Source of the DNA: Bacteroidota bacterium | GTDB taxonomy: Bacteria > Bacteroidota > Bacteroidia > Bacteroidales > JAGONC01 | Reading direction: 5' to 3' | NCBI GenBank assembly: GCA_022711405.1 | Contig: JAKLFC010000018.1 | Coordinates: 1-64,000 of the forward strand | DNA: 64,000 nt | Shown here: positions 1-7,327 of the stretch, in pieces | Layout: every line of letters starts with the position of its first letter | How positions within the stretch are numbered: position 1 is the first letter of the stretch | Program-made: the position numbers and the translations under genes | The notes under the pieces: generated by a model | The model's database searches: none | What the model was told of the DNA's origin: nothing | What the model saw: the letters and a program-made list of their open reading frames with translations, nothing else

Positions 1-304
1 TTGAGTGGAAATTGAGAAAAGTTGATAATTTTAGAAACTTAAAAATCATGAAAGAAGCAATAATCAAATTCGTTCACGAGCCAACTCCGGAATCCTCTTA
101 ATTTCAACTAAAAATTGGACAACATCGATAACAAATTCATCTCGTATTAAACCGCCATTAAAGTATTGAGTATTTTGAATTAAAAAAGTTAATTATTAAT
201 AACCGACACAGGGTAATTCTTATTTTCTGCTTACATATTTCACGCAACCTCTCCGCCCGTAATTACCAAATTCCCACAGGGCGGCGCGGGGCATAGAAGT
301 ATAA

Positions 305-325
305 AAAAGGACTGGCAGTCCTTTT
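305..325. repeat. Perfect short palindrome
   Basis: Ten bases (305-314) pair perfectly with 316-325 around a one-base centre, with A-rich sequence on the left and T-rich on the right. It could act as a bidirectional terminator. No gene that would use it is visible, and the rest of 1-570 shows no convincing coding sequence. Confidence 0.45.
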
Positions 326-335
326 AAACCCGCGG

Positions 336-373
336 AAGCGGCTAAATTCGAGGAATTTAGCCGCTTATTTTTT
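336..373 (+). terminator. Strong intrinsic terminator without a visible gene
   Basis: A perfect 14-bp stem (336-349 with 353-366) and a GAG loop are followed by A and six T. This is a textbook + strand terminator, but no convincing + strand gene ends before it inside the window. It may end a gene or small RNA that begins left of the window. Confidence 0.7.
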
Positions 374-570
374 GGAATTCCGGATCCGAAATCCCGCCGA
401 CTTCTTTTTCTAGGTAGAAAACGAAGCAAAAAGAGCCTTTGCCCTCTTGTTCTGCCCGATGCTATGCGCTGATTATCCGCTTATTGGAAATGCATTTGGT
501 AATTTCCTGCCCATCCGGTTTTCCCTTGTTGCCCTCCGGATCCCACCTTCCTGCTGCTTGTTACTCATCA

Positions 571-792
571 AAAACTTGCAAAGTTACTTCGCAGTCTAAA
601 ATTTCGTCAAGGATAACATGCACCGGATTTTCGGTATCTTTTTCCGGTTTTGTTACCCGTTGGGTCTGTTCATTTTCTCATGCTTCGAAACCTGACATAG
701 ATCCTTGACCCAATGTTATCCTGCTCGTGTTCGTGGCGGCAATTTTTTTTACTAACCAGCAGCCTTCACCGGCTGCACAAAACTTTTGTCCC
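571..792 (+). promoter_or_regulatory. Structured repeated leader, copy A
   Basis: This is the first of three related leaders (others at 4481 and 5071). In order it shows: a small hairpin GCAAAG/CTTCGC at 578-592; GTCAAGG at 606-612 pairing with CCTTGAC at 703-709; ATAAC; a variable hairpin ACCGGA (622-627)/TCCGGT (643-648); a mini-hairpin ACCC/GGGT (655-665); GTTATCC at 715-721, complementary to GGATAAC at 611-617; the conserved GCTCGTG; and an eight-T run at 743-750. A last hairpin GCAGCC/GGCTGC (759-776) lies just before the start codon. The sequence and pairings are seen directly. The function (cis-regulatory RNA) is inferred. Confidence 0.7.
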
Positions 793-1260
793 ATGAAAAC
801 ACAATTGCCCTTGTTCAAAACTTTTGTGCGCGAGCTTCGCATGAACTACGGGGTAGTTTCCTACACCAACTGCAACAAGGTCTCCTCTAGTCTGGATGCC
901 AGCAACATCCTGCGGGATGTCTGGGGCTCAGATCTTTCGCACCGTGAAGCCTTCTATATCCTCTGCCTGAACCGGGCTAACAAAGTCATCGGCTATGCCC
1001 TAATATCCATCGGAGGCATTTCAGGTACGGTGGCCGATCCCAAGGTGATCTTTTCAACCGCCCTGCTAGCAAATGCAAGTTCCATAATCCTCGCCCATAA
1101 CCATCCTTCTGGAAATCATGAGCCCTCCCAGGCTGACATTGCCCTGACCAAGAAAGCCATCCAGGCCGGTTCCTTGCTGGATATCCAGGTGCTCGACCAT
1201 TTAATCATCACTCCGGACGGCACCTACTTTTCCTTCGCTGATGAAAACCTGATGTCCTGA
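793..1260 (+). CDS. radC: RadC-family JAB/MPN domain protein
   Basis: This 155-aa protein carries the JAMM/MPN metal-binding signature of the RadC family, HNHPSG followed by S-x-x-D, at about residues 102-115. It is shorter than chromosomal RadC because it lacks the N-terminal helix-hairpin-helix region. Such short RadC proteins are common on Bacteroidota mobile elements; their biochemical role is not settled. I chose the ATG at 793 because the leader hairpin ends at 776 and the same CCATGA start context is used in the two sister cassettes. A longer reading from 727 would run through the structured leader. It is followed directly by a terminator, so it is probably a single-gene transcript. 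Confidence 0.85.
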   Translation: MKTQLPLFKTFVRELRMNYGVVSYTNCNKVSSSLDASNILRDVWGSDLSHREAFYILCLNRANKVIGYALISIGGISGTVADPKVIFSTALLANASSIILAHNHPSGNHEPSQADIALTKKAIQAGSLLDIQVLDHLIITPDGTYFSFADENLMS

Positions 1261-1265
1261 AAAGC

Positions 1266-1290
1266 GGGAGCCGAAAGGCTCCCTTTTTTT
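1266..1290 (+). terminator. Terminator of radC cassette
   Basis: The stem GGGAGCC (1266-1272) pairs with GGCTCCC (1277-1283) across a GAAA loop and is followed by seven T. It starts six bases after the radC stop. Confidence 0.85.
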
Positions 1291-1331
1291 AATCGTGAAC
1301 ATATTTTATGAACTGCACAAACAAACATTTA

Positions 1332-2822
1332 TCATTTCTTAATCCATTTTCCTGTTCTTATGAACTTTTGTTCTTTATCGAAAAATCGATAAATATATAA
1401 TCCTGATGGCAAAGATTCGGTATTTAGTGTATTTGAAGTACTTCTCAGACGTTGTTTTATTAAAATTTGTCCATCTAGATTATATAGCTCAAGTTCATGC
1501 TCCTCACTGGTTGTTTTTATATGAATCTGATTTTCTCCCGGATTTGGATACAGGTCGTATAAAATTTTGTCTGTTTGAATTTCCTGGGTCCAGACAACAA
1601 GTCCTGAACTATCAACTTTTAATACGTAAACATCTCTTTCCTGGTCCTGGAATTCATAATCATACCGATTCCCGACCATAAGACATCCACCATCGCTTGT
1701 AGCAATAATACTATATAATTGATAATAAGCATCTCCTCCATACCAGTACTCCCATTTCGGTGTTATGTCGGGATTTATTTTGATCAAGTGAAACCATGAA
1801 TCATTGGTACTATAAAATGGATTTATATAATCAAAATTGGTCGTGGCACTAATATAAATATTATCCTGATGTTTACTAGTCCCTCTATATAAGGCAGGGT
1901 GTTCCCTAAATGTATCTTTTTTGAAAATATTATAATTACTTAGCATTGATGATTCTGTAATCGTAAGGGCATTAAGTGCATAATCATTTGGTGGTTCTTC
2001 TCCTCTTTTTCCACAGATTAAAATTTCATCCTGACTAATATATGTTGGAGAATAAAAATCAAATACTTGCAATGGTATTGAATCAATACTTAGACTGTCT
2101 AAACTTTTATTAAGGATAAGTTTTTGACCTGAAGTTCCAAAAATATTAGTAAAGTGGCTCACGAAAGCATAATACTGGGAACAATCTCTATTCTCTATAA
2201 TATCAAATGAAAAATGCCAAGGATTCTCCGAATTATAAAATGATGATGTTATTGAGTCACCATATAAGTCTAGTTTATAAAAAAATGCGTCATTGTTATA
2301 AAATGTACCTCCATTTTGGTTAGTATCAAGACGAGTAGTGTATCCCGTTAAGACAATATTAGTATCCGAATCAATAATCGAATTCATATAAGAAAACCAC
2401 TTATTACCAGGAAGACCTAATGTTTTCTCCGACTCTACATTTAGGTCAATATCTAATTTAAGATACCATAATTTACATTTATTATAAAAATGAATCATTT
2501 GGGATCCTAATAGATAGAACCTGTTGTTATAAAAGTGAATATTAAAGAAAATATAAGAGCATGTATCGATTGGTTGAATTATATTCTCTTCATAAGATGA
2601 ACCTGTACGGTCAATTTTCAGAATATATCCTTTTGAAGTTTCTGTTTTATCATTTTTAATACGTCCTACTAATACAAAATTACCTTCAGTATCTTCACAT
2701 ATTTGATTAATTACCTGATCATCTGTATTGGAAATTATTTTGGAAAATGTACTTTGCGCATATATCAAGTTATAATCGAATAATAAAAATAACATAAACA
2801 TTAGCTTAAACAACTTATCCAT
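1332..2822 (-). CDS. T9SS type A cargo protein, unknown function
   Basis: This 496-aa protein begins with a hydrophobic signal peptide ending near YAQS. It ends in a T9SS type A sorting domain: LYPNPGENQIHI, then LYNLDGQ, and a PSGLYIYRF segment near the end. The middle is rich in aromatic and Asp residues, with repeated strand-like stretches that look like a propeller (for example GGCLMVGNRYDYE), but I recognise no catalytic motif. It is probably carried across the outer membrane by the type IX system. The DNA is clearly more AT-rich than the flanking cassettes. Together with the next gene it looks like cargo inserted between two leader cassettes, or a separate acquisition. Confidence 0.8.
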   Translation of the reverse strand: MDKLFKLMFMLFLLFDYNLIYAQSTFSKIISNTDDQVINQICEDTEGNFVLVGRIKNDKTETSKGYILKIDRTGSSYEENIIQPIDTCSYIFFNIHFYNNRFYLLGSQMIHFYNKCKLWYLKLDIDLNVESEKTLGLPGNKWFSYMNSIIDSDTNIVLTGYTTRLDTNQNGGTFYNNDAFFYKLDLYGDSITSSFYNSENPWHFSFDIIENRDCSQYYAFVSHFTNIFGTSGQKLILNKSLDSLSIDSIPLQVFDFYSPTYISQDEILICGKRGEEPPNDYALNALTITESSMLSNYNIFKKDTFREHPALYRGTSKHQDNIYISATTNFDYINPFYSTNDSWFHLIKINPDITPKWEYWYGGDAYYQLYSIIATSDGGCLMVGNRYDYEFQDQERDVYVLKVDSSGLVVWTQEIQTDKILYDLYPNPGENQIHIKTTSEEHELELYNLDGQILIKQRLRSTSNTLNTESLPSGLYIYRFFDKEQKFIRTGKWIKK

Positions 2823-2987
2823 ATTATTTGGGATTATTTAATTATCGAATAATAAATACTTTAACTCCTTCAAAGGGTTTATAGATCAAAAGAAACAAAA
2901 AAATAGATTATTCTTATGCACTTCTCACTGGTTTTCAGTGCACATGGAATCTTTTATGAAAAACTATTTTAAGATCTCAAGATTAAA

Positions 2988-3992
2988 TTAAAGTGGGCTC
3001 GGCGGGTTACCACTTGAATGCCAAATGCCATATTTTAATTCACAAACGTGACACATATCCCAACAATCATTCCAGCCACAAAGCATAAATGCTGTCTCAT
3101 CCCAGCAAAAATATTTTATTAAACTTTTTCCAGTTGGTTTGAATTCATCAGCAATAATGTCTAAAGCATTTATATAATATGCAATCTCAGCTGTAGGCAG
3201 ACAGTGATGATTTAATGTAACCTCTTGAAAATCTTGAAACAACAAATAATCTCCGTAGGGATTATTATTAGTAGGAACCTCCCAATACCATACCTCTTCT
3301 AAAATTACATCTGTGTAGTAAGAATAACTGCCTTCCGGAACAGTTATGGTTTTATTTGCTAGTTTATAAATTATATCTGCAGCATCTTTACCTACTCCAG
3401 CAGAGCTATCACATCTTCCAAGTTCCCATCCCCAGTACCATGGATATTCGTTCCCAAAACCTAAAACATTATCAGTACCAAAACCTGATGTTATTTCAAA
3501 TATTGCATTATTTTCATCAGCTTCTTTGAGCGAAACATCAACAACTATAAGTTGTTTTTCGTTTGCACTAATTGCGTCATTATGAGAGGATAAACTATCA
3601 ATGACGGCAGAATAAGCAGATTGCACATCTGAAAATAATATTTGTCCATTCGTCAGGCGAACTTCAATGAGCGAAGAATCAATTACATAATCTTCAAGAT
3701 CAGCACTTCCATTGCCGTAGGTTAGATTTGCTAGCGCCTCAATATACCAGATTGCACTGTCGATTCCCATCGGATCTTCTCCAGATTTTAACATTGGATT
3801 TAAATGAGCAAGATCCATTTTATTGCGAAATTCAATTATCATCTTTTCAAGTTGAGTTTTTTCGTTAACACGATCGCCAGGATCTACGATATTATCTTTC
3901 ATTAACTGCTCTTTTTGACAAGAAAAGATAATGAATCCTAAGAATAAAATTATTGCGAAACTTACATAAGCAAATAAATGATTGCGTTTCAT
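2988..3992 (-). CDS. Predicted lipoprotein, unknown function
   Basis: From the ATG at 3992 this encodes about 334 aa with a typical lipoprotein signal: MKRNHLF, a hydrophobic stretch, then FSCQKEQ, with Cys as the lipidated residue. A longer start at 4034 is possible but would add a polar N-terminal extension. The mature part is acidic and has a Trp-rich middle (YPWYWGWELG) and a Cys-rich C-terminus (HHCLPT, FMLCGWNDCWDMCHVCELKYG). I do not recognise a family. It lies in the same AT-rich island and orientation as the T9SS protein at 1332-2822 and may be co-transcribed with it. Confidence 0.7.
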   Translation of the reverse strand: MKRNHLFAYVSFAIILFLGFIIFSCQKEQLMKDNIVDPGDRVNEKTQLEKMIIEFRNKMDLAHLNPMLKSGEDPMGIDSAIWYIEALANLTYGNGSADLEDYVIDSSLIEVRLTNGQILFSDVQSAYSAVIDSLSSHNDAISANEKQLIVVDVSLKEADENNAIFEITSGFGTDNVLGFGNEYPWYWGWELGRCDSSAGVGKDAADIIYKLANKTITVPEGSYSYYTDVILEEVWYWEVPTNNNPYGDYLLFQDFQEVTLNHHCLPTAEIAYYINALDIIADEFKPTGKSLIKYFCWDETAFMLCGWNDCWDMCHVCELKYGIWHSSGNPPSPL

Positions 3993-4034
3993 AGCATTAG
4001 ATTTTTTAAAATTATGAACTGTTTTTGATTTCAC

Positions 4035-4480
4035 TCAGATAGCCTAATAATTTTACCAATAGTAATTCTCATAACATGATCAACTGTTTGTAATTCTTTT
4101 ACCCCCTTTCATTTTTTTGATTAATATTCAAATAAACTTTATACTAATCATACATATAATTATATATTTATTCTTGTTAATCTTTCAGAAATATCTTACT
4201 AATTTTAGCATTACGTTGAATCTATCATTTCTTTATAAATGATAGTGAAAATTTATAGCACTTCTTAAAGTGCAATCTCAATGGGTGAGAATAATAAACT
4301 GAGCACATCCCAAATTTAATACATATATTGTTAAAATGCAATAATTTAGTAAAATATTTTAATATTATTTACATGTTATGATTACGTTTAATTTTTTAAT
4401 TCCAACAATATTTTACAAATCGAAGAATTGAATTACATTTAAAATGCCCACCCCCGTATTTCTGTTCATCATTCAAAATT
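4035..4480. other. AT-rich intergenic stretch with small hairpins
   Basis: No credible gene is visible here. Two small perfect hairpins are present: TATCATTT/AAATGATA at 4223-4244 and GCACTT/AAGTGC at 4258-4273. Base composition matches the two genes to the left and changes at the start of leader copy B. Confidence 0.5.
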
Positions 4481-4697
4481 TCTACGCAAAGTTACTTCGC
4501 CGCCTAAAAATCGGTAAAGGATAACTCTTAGACGGTTTCCCCCATATTCTTTTCACCGTCCTGGTTACCCGTTGGGTCTCGTCATTTTCTCACAGGGCTC
4601 GAAAGCTGACCGATCTCCTTGACCTATTGTTCGGCCGGCTCGTGTGTGTTTTACAGCGTAAAATTTTTTATTGTTTCACTTTCAAAAATTTAAAGCC
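4481..4697 (+). promoter_or_regulatory. Structured repeated leader, copy B
   Basis: This is the second copy of the leader. The first hairpin is GCAAAG/CTTCGC (4486-4500). The long-range stem is GGTAAAGG (4513-4520) with CCTTGACC (4617-4624) and one mismatch. The variable hairpin is GACGGT (4531-4536)/ACCGTC (4555-4560). The ACCC/GGGT mini-hairpin is at 4567-4577. It keeps TCATTTTCT, CTGACCGATCT and GCTCGTG. It differs from A and C in having GTTCGGC where they have GTTATCC, so the alternative pairing with GGATAAC is lost. TTTTAC/GTAAAA and six T at 4649-4669 look like a weak terminator hairpin inside the leader. Confidence 0.68.
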
Positions 4698-4874
4698 ATG
4701 ACACACATTGCCTTAACATCAGATCGCACGACAGATGCCACCACACTGTACAATCCTTATTATCTGTCTTTCCAGCCGTATGAAAAGCTCTGCGAGCTTG
4801 CCGACTGCACCTCTTCAGAAGCAATGAGCTACGGTCTCACACGCCAGATGCTCATCGACCTTCTCTCCGAATAA
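4698..4874 (+). CDS. Small unknown protein in leader cassette B
   Basis: This is a 58-aa protein with no recognised domain. It starts at ATG 4698 in the same GCCATGA context as its sister cassettes. It contains LYNPYYLSFQPYEKL and ends in a helix-like QMLIDLLSE. The leader in front and the terminator seven bases behind support it as a real gene despite its size. Its neighbours suggest an accessory role in a mobile element, but the sequence gives no direct function. Confidence 0.6.
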   Translation: MTHIALTSDRTTDATTLYNPYYLSFQPYEKLCELADCTSSEAMSYGLTRQMLIDLLSE

Positions 4875-4880
4875 CTCCCA

Positions 4881-4913
4881 GGGGCTGCCGGACGACCGGC
4901 AGCCCCTCTTTTT
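4881..4913 (+). terminator. Terminator of cassette B
   Basis: An 11-bp stem GGGGCTGCCGG (4881-4891)/CCGGCAGCCCC (4896-4906) with an ACGA loop is followed by TCTTTTT. The next bases, ATGCTCATGC, closely resemble those after the cassette C terminator (ATGCTCACGC). Confidence 0.85.
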
Positions 4914-5070
4914 ATGCTCATGCTTCACCCCCCAAAGAAAAAGAAGGCTATCCTTTTCCACTGAGCAATCTGAGGAAAACGAGCGCAAATGAATGCAATT
5001 CAATGCCGATTTTGCCCTACGCACGTTTATGCTTGTTCACCGCAGGTTGGGCTACTTTTTATTCAAATAA

Positions 5071-5296
5071 AAACTCCGCGAAGTTACTTCGCAGTCTAAA
5101 AATCCGTCAAGGATAACTTTTGGACAAGGCCTGGGCTTTGATCCTTATTTGTCCTTAGTTACCCCTTGGGTCTCGTCATTTTCTAAAGAAAGCTGACCGA
5201 TCTCCTTGACCTATTGTTATCCTGCTCGTGGTGCTTACTGGCGTAATTTTTTTTAATAACCAGTAGCCCTCACACGGCTACACAAAACAAAATGCC
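5071..5296 (+). promoter_or_regulatory. Structured repeated leader, copy C
   Basis: This is the third and best-paired copy. A perfect hairpin GCGAAG-TTA-CTTCGC lies at 5078-5092. GTCAAGG (5106-5112) pairs with CCTTGAC (5204-5210). The variable hairpin is GGACAA (5122-5127)/TTGTCC (5149-5154). The mini-hairpin ACCC/GGGT is at 5161-5171. GGATAAC (5111-5117) is complementary to GTTATCC (5216-5222). Eight T lie at 5247-5254 inside an ACTGG/CCAGT hairpin. GTAGCC (5263-5268)/GGCTAC (5276-5281) is the start-proximal hairpin, with a compensatory change relative to copy A (GCAGCC/GGCTGC). Confidence 0.72.
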
Positions 5297-5626
5297 ATGA
5301 ATGCAACAGAAAACACCACTGCCATCGCAGCTCAAAGAGCATCATTGAAAGTCTTAACCCAGAGCTTAAGACCGAAAATCACCGCTGGTGAATTCAAAAC
5401 CGTCAATGATGCCCTGCTGGCGAGCTATGCCACAGCAAAGCACACCATCTTCACCACCTATGAAGGCTGGGTCAAGGCCGGAAAGGTTGTTAAGAAGAAC
5501 TCCAGACCTTTCCTCATCTGGGGTCGCCCGGTTGAGCGGACGGATGAATACGGAAAGTCCTACACTTACTTTCCGGTACGCTACCTGTACTCCAATGCCC
5601 AGGTAGTAGATCAGAAACAGTCCTGA
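5297..5626 (+). CDS. ArdC N-terminal-like small protein
   Basis: This 109-aa protein has an N-terminal helical part and then a WVKAGKVVKKNSRPFLIWG segment followed by YFPVRYLYSNAQV. That pattern resembles the N-terminal single-stranded-DNA-binding domain of ArdC anti-restriction proteins: a Trp-containing helix, a K-rich strand and F-P-V-x-Y-L-F/Y-x-x-A-Q-V. The metalloprotease domain of full ArdC is absent. It is therefore probably a stand-alone DNA-binding accessory protein of a mobile element. The assignment rests on recalled family patterns, so it is moderate. It has its own leader and terminator. Confidence 0.65.
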   Translation: MNATENTTAIAAQRASLKVLTQSLRPKITAGEFKTVNDALLASYATAKHTIFTTYEGWVKAGKVVKKNSRPFLIWGRPVERTDEYGKSYTYFPVRYLYSNAQVVDQKQS

Positions 5627-5642
5627 TACCTCGCCCTTTCGC

Positions 5643-5673
5643 GGTGCGGCCATAACGGCCGCACCTTTTTTTT
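5643..5673 (+). terminator. Terminator of cassette C
   Basis: A 9-bp stem GGTGCGGCC (5643-5651)/GGCCGCACC (5657-5665) with an ATAAC loop is followed by eight T. It separates cassette C from the phage-like operon. Confidence 0.88.
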
Positions 5674-5697
5674 ATGCTCACGCATTGTCCTTTTTTC

Positions 5698-5985
5698 ATG
5701 AAAGGCAGTTGCCGTATTTCGCCGGAGATTTTACTCCAGGGGATGATCCACATTTCAAAGCTCCATATACTACTTGCCCGCAAGGATAACCGTGGCCGTC
5801 CACAGGAATTTTCCCTGTCATTCATTAAATCCAATGGACAGATCGTGACGATCGAAAGAACCATCTGTACTTCCTTTTATTCCAAAGGCCAGCGGTTTAA
5901 TATTAAAATCCTCTCCTCCGGAGAGATCCGCCAGGTAAAACTATACAGCGTCATTGAATTTAACCATGCCAGGGTCTATGTATGA
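5698..5985 (+). CDS. Small unknown protein at start of phage operon
   Basis: This encodes about 95 aa from the ATG at 5698. An upstream ATG at 5674 directly touches the T-run of the terminator and belongs to a terminator tail also seen after cassette B (ATGCTCA), so it is unlikely to be the start. The protein is basic and strand-rich (SFIKSNGQIVTIER, FNIKILSSGEIRQVKLYSVI), with no recognised family. It overlaps the portal-like gene by a few bases, which suggests translational coupling. It probably begins the phage transcript. Confidence 0.6.
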   Translation: MKGSCRISPEILLQGMIHISKLHILLARKDNRGRPQEFSLSFIKSNGQIVTIERTICTSFYSKGQRFNIKILSSGEIRQVKLYSVIEFNHARVYV

Positions 5986-7324
5986 GGACATCGTCATATT
6001 GCCCAACTTCACCGGTTATCTTCCGGGTGCCAAAGCCATTGTCACCTTTACCGACAATGTCAGCCTGTATTCCATAGAAAGCCAGCCCTTGCCATTTTCA
6101 AAGAATGGCAGGCAATACCGTGGCATTGTCCCCTGGGGCCAAAACAACCTTCTGCCGGAAGAAGTCCTGGAGATCGTATATCGCAATCCGGTGATGACCA
6201 CCGGTTTGTTGTTCAATATCCAGGTGAGTTACGGACAGGGCATCCAGCCGTTCCGGTATGTGGTGGAAAACAACATCCGCAAGGTTCAGCCTGTCTATGA
6301 CAACCGCGAGATCAACACATTCTTTGAAGAGAACAACATCAACGGCTATCTGCTGGAGCAGATGACCGACCTGAACTTTTTCTATAATGTGTTCCCTGAG
6401 ATCATCCTTAACCGCGATGCCCCTGAAAAACGCAAGGTGATCAGCTTAAATCACAAGGAAGCCTGCTTTTCCCGGTGGGATTCCATGAATCCGGCAACCG
6501 GTGAGATTGAATACCATTTTTATTCTGCCGAATGGAGCAAGGGCCACCGGGAAGATACCGTGGCTGTCACACCGGTACTTTCAGCATCCCATCCTATCCA
6601 GGATCTCAAGAACCGTATTAATAGAGGAGAAAAGCGCTTTAGGTACATCGTACCGGTGAACTTTCCCACTCCGGGCAAGACCTATTATCAGAAACCTTAC
6701 TGGTATTCGATCATTGAATCCGGCTGGGCCGACTTCGCCTCCCAGATACTGACCTTCAAAAAAGCGTTGCTTTCGAACCAGATGTCCATCAAATATCATG
6801 TACAGCTGGCTGACAACTATTTTGAAGAAATCTTTGCCAAGGAGGGGATCACCGATGATAAAAAACGCAAGGAGCGGGTGCGCAAGGAATATAAATCCAT
6901 CAATGATTTTCTTTCGGGTGAAGCCAAGGCAGGCAAGAGTGTCATTTCCTATGTCAAGCAGACCATGGACGGCAAGGAGTTCCCCCGGATGAAGATCACT
7001 GCCCTGGAAAATCATTTCAAAGGAGGGGAATACATCGAGGATACCGAAGAGGTAAGCAACATCATGAGCTATGGACTGGGCGTGCACCCTTCACTAATCG
7101 GTGCTTCACCGGGCAAGAACAAAGGCTCGTTTTCCGGAACCGATAAGCGCGAGCTTTTTATCATCAAGCAAGCCTTATTGAAACCTGTCCGGGACATGAT
7201 CCTGCGGCCATTCTACCTGATCAAAGCCATCAACCGCTGGCCTGAGGATATCCAGTTCGGGATCCCTGACCTGGTGCTGACCACCCTGGATCAGAACACG
7301 GGCAGTGAACGCAAAATAAGCTAA
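5978..7324 (+). CDS. Phage portal-like protein
   Basis: This protein of about 448 aa has features I associate with portal proteins of Bacteroidota phages. The N-terminal VPWGQNNLLPEEVLEIVYRN precedes a long alpha/beta body. Near the C-terminus, SNIMSYGLGVHPSLIG and a GTDKRELFIIKQALLKP helix match the portal pattern of a variable stem helix followed by a conserved loop. A portal forms the dodecameric DNA gate between head and tail. The start at 5978 overlaps the previous stop; 5966 and TTG 5954 are alternatives. No terminase or capsid gene accompanies it here. Confidence 0.65.
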   Translation: MYEDIVILPNFTGYLPGAKAIVTFTDNVSLYSIESQPLPFSKNGRQYRGIVPWGQNNLLPEEVLEIVYRNPVMTTGLLFNIQVSYGQGIQPFRYVVENNIRKVQPVYDNREINTFFEENNINGYLLEQMTDLNFFYNVFPEIILNRDAPEKRKVISLNHKEACFSRWDSMNPATGEIEYHFYSAEWSKGHREDTVAVTPVLSASHPIQDLKNRINRGEKRFRYIVPVNFPTPGKTYYQKPYWYSIIESGWADFASQILTFKKALLSNQMSIKYHVQLADNYFEEIFAKEGITDDKKRKERVRKEYKSINDFLSGEAKAGKSVISYVKQTMDGKEFPRMKITALENHFKGGEYIEDTEEVSNIMSYGLGVHPSLIGASPGKNKGSFSGTDKRELFIIKQALLKPVRDMILRPFYLIKAINRWPEDIQFGIPDLVLTTLDQNTGSERKIS

Positions 7325-7327
7325 ATC

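Noticed and set aside
220..429. Small - strand gene
   Set aside because: The frame runs through two palindromes and a terminator, with no family resemblance or start context.
1..700. Second attachment site matching the tRNA-Ser 3' end
   Set aside because: I looked for GATTCGAACCC-like sequence left of the phage genes and saw none, so the left end is probably outside the window.
571..5296. Leader copies as a transposon end or MITE
   Set aside because: They lack terminal inverted repeats and target duplications, keep one orientation relative to genes, and show compensatory changes in stems. Recombination-site function is not fully excluded.
5674..5697. ATG 5674 as start of the first phage gene
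   Set aside because: It lies directly on the T-run of a terminator, and the same ATGCTCA tail follows the cassette B terminator where no gene starts.
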